A DNA stretch of 64,000 bases, taken from positions 496,001 through 560,000 of the forward strand of contig CBDCWA010000002.1 in the NCBI GenBank assembly GCA_965223255.1, written 5' to 3'. The notes below the pieces were generated by a model. That model was not told the origin of the DNA, made no database searches, and worked only from the letters and a program-made list of their open reading frames with translations. The position numbers and the translations under genes are program-made. The stretch is from CBDCWA01 sp965223255. Its GTDB lineage: Bacteria > Pseudomonadota > Alphaproteobacteria > Rhizobiales > Hyphomicrobiaceae. The stretch's first letter is position 1, and each line of letters starts with the position of its first letter. This document shows positions 63,381 to 64,000 of the stretch, piece by piece.

Positions 63381-63490
63381 AAATTCGCCACCGGCTATTG
63401 GATCGCGGAACTTGGGCGGTACAATTTTCAAAGCACGCCACATTATGGCGCACACCTGTTGCGTCGGACAGCAGTGAATTAGGAGAGGCA

Positions 63491-64000
63491 ATGTTCTTCA
63501 AGCGCTCACAATCAGAGACCCCCGAGGATGGCTCTAAACCGCCGCATAGCCCTATGTCTGCCGCTGCCTCGCCTACGCCGCTATCGGTCAACGAACTTCG
63601 CCGGTATGTCAACGGCGCCGATTTGGGGTTCAAGACCACGGACGAGCTTGAACCAATTTCCGGTTTGATCGGTCAGGATCGGGCACTAAAGGCCATCGAA
63701 TTCGGTGCCGACATGGGCGGCAATGATTTTAATCTATTCGTGCTTGGGCCACCGGCTGCCGGCAAGAGCACAGCCGTCCGCAGTTATCTCGAAAAGAAAG
63801 CCGCCAAAGGCACCACCCCACCCGATTGGGTTTACGTCATCAATTTCGATGACCACAACCAGCCCAAGGCGATTACGCTTCCCAGCGGTCGCGCGAAGGT
63901 CCTCGCTAAGGGCATGATCTCGGCCATTGATGAGTTGCGCAACGCCGTGCCCGCGGTCTTCGAAGGCGAAGACTACCAGGCGCGCCGGCGGGCGATTGAG
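63491..64000 (+). CDS. Lon-like AAA ATPase/protease (partial)
   Basis: The first 170 codons are visible before the window ends. A strong AGGAGAGGC precedes the ATG. After a Pro/Ser-rich leader, LSVNELRRYVNGADLGFKTTDELEP is followed by GLIGQDRALKAIEFGADMGG and the P-loop VLGPPAAGKSTAV, which are typical of the Lon-related AAA_32 (COG1067) proteins. These are ATP-dependent proteases or chaperones, often stress linked. The C-terminal Lon protease domain would lie outside the window, so the activity is not shown. Confidence 0.85.
   Translation, partial: MFFKRSQSETPEDGSKPPHSPMSAAASPTPLSVNELRRYVNGADLGFKTTDELEPISGLIGQDRALKAIEFGADMGGNDFNLFVLGPPAAGKSTAVRSYLEKKAAKGTTPPDWVYVINFDDHNQPKAITLPSGRAKVLAKGMISAIDELRNAVPAVFEGEDYQARRRAIE

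Larger units (their letters stand above)
63118..63490. other. mmcB/Lon-like divergent regulatory region
   Basis: About 370 bp between divergent genes. It contains two perfect inverted repeats (63152-63180 and 63361-63380) and the AGGAGAGGC ribosome-binding site of the Lon-like gene. A 99-codon frame on minus (63192-63491) has no supporting signal. Confidence 0.5.

Overview
The window reads as a chromosomal segment of an alphaproteobacterium, most like Rhizobiales/Hyphomicrobiales or a near relative. The support is synteny: pckA, chvI, chvG, a short hprK, EIIA-Man, HPr and ahcY in the arrangement known from rhizobia; senC divergent from regB-regA; ubiE-ubiB-coaBC-dut divergent from mutM; and rpsT followed by dnaA-dnaN-recF-gyrB. 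No rRNA, tRNA, CRISPR array, transposase or prophage gene is visible. Nearly all of the window is ordinary, densely packed core genome.

Layout. 1-4.1 kb (minus): a truncated AbrB-type permease, a ThiF/MoeB-like adenylyltransferase, a Tat-exported PhoD phosphatase and dUTPase. 4-7.9 kb (minus): coaBC, ubiB, ubiE. 8-9.8 kb (plus): mutM and an enoyl-CoA hydratase, then a poorly coding stretch and two tandem paralogous membrane proteins (minus). 12-20.6 kb (plus): rpsT, a probable replication origin, a rhodanese gene, dnaA, dnaN, recF and gyrB. 20.6-25.4 kb: an amidohydrolase-Rieske pair, a secreted protein with a DUF995-like end, and a sulfatase. 25.6-34.8 kb: ahcY, a BaiN-like flavoprotein, HPr, EIIA, HprK, ChvG/ChvI and pckA. 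34.9-40.9 kb: pyrE, then the prkA-yeaH-spoVR stress operon. 41-49.4 kb: a coxSLM-type molybdenum hydroxylase operon with coxD, coxE, a fused cofactor gene and a convergent coxG. 49.5-53.7 kb: a metal-chelate type ABC importer and an MFS transporter. 54-64 kb: a small secreted protein, an amidase, a class A PBP, a YgjP-like metallopeptidase, SCO1, RegB/RegA, MmcB and the start of a Lon-like ATPase.

How the genes work together. The origin region carries a perfect CtrA consensus site overlapping a GANTC site, plus a dense cluster of GANTC sites, which suggests Caulobacter-type CtrA/CcrM control. A second perfect CtrA site lies just upstream of the PBP gene. HPr, EIIA, HprK, ChvG and ChvI form the regulatory PTS/two-component block next to pckA, linking nutrient and acid sensing to gluconeogenesis. 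RegB/RegA with SCO1 is the redox regulon. The S-L-M gene order and the AYRGAGR motif place the molybdenum hydroxylase with the form II CODH-like/xanthine oxidase relatives, so CO need not be its substrate.

The least explained signals are a palindromic intergenic element present twice about 25 kb apart, a shared TGAACA-N2-TGTTCA palindrome upstream of pckA and prkA, and several perfect inverted repeats in divergent promoters. No single clearly new multi-gene system was found.
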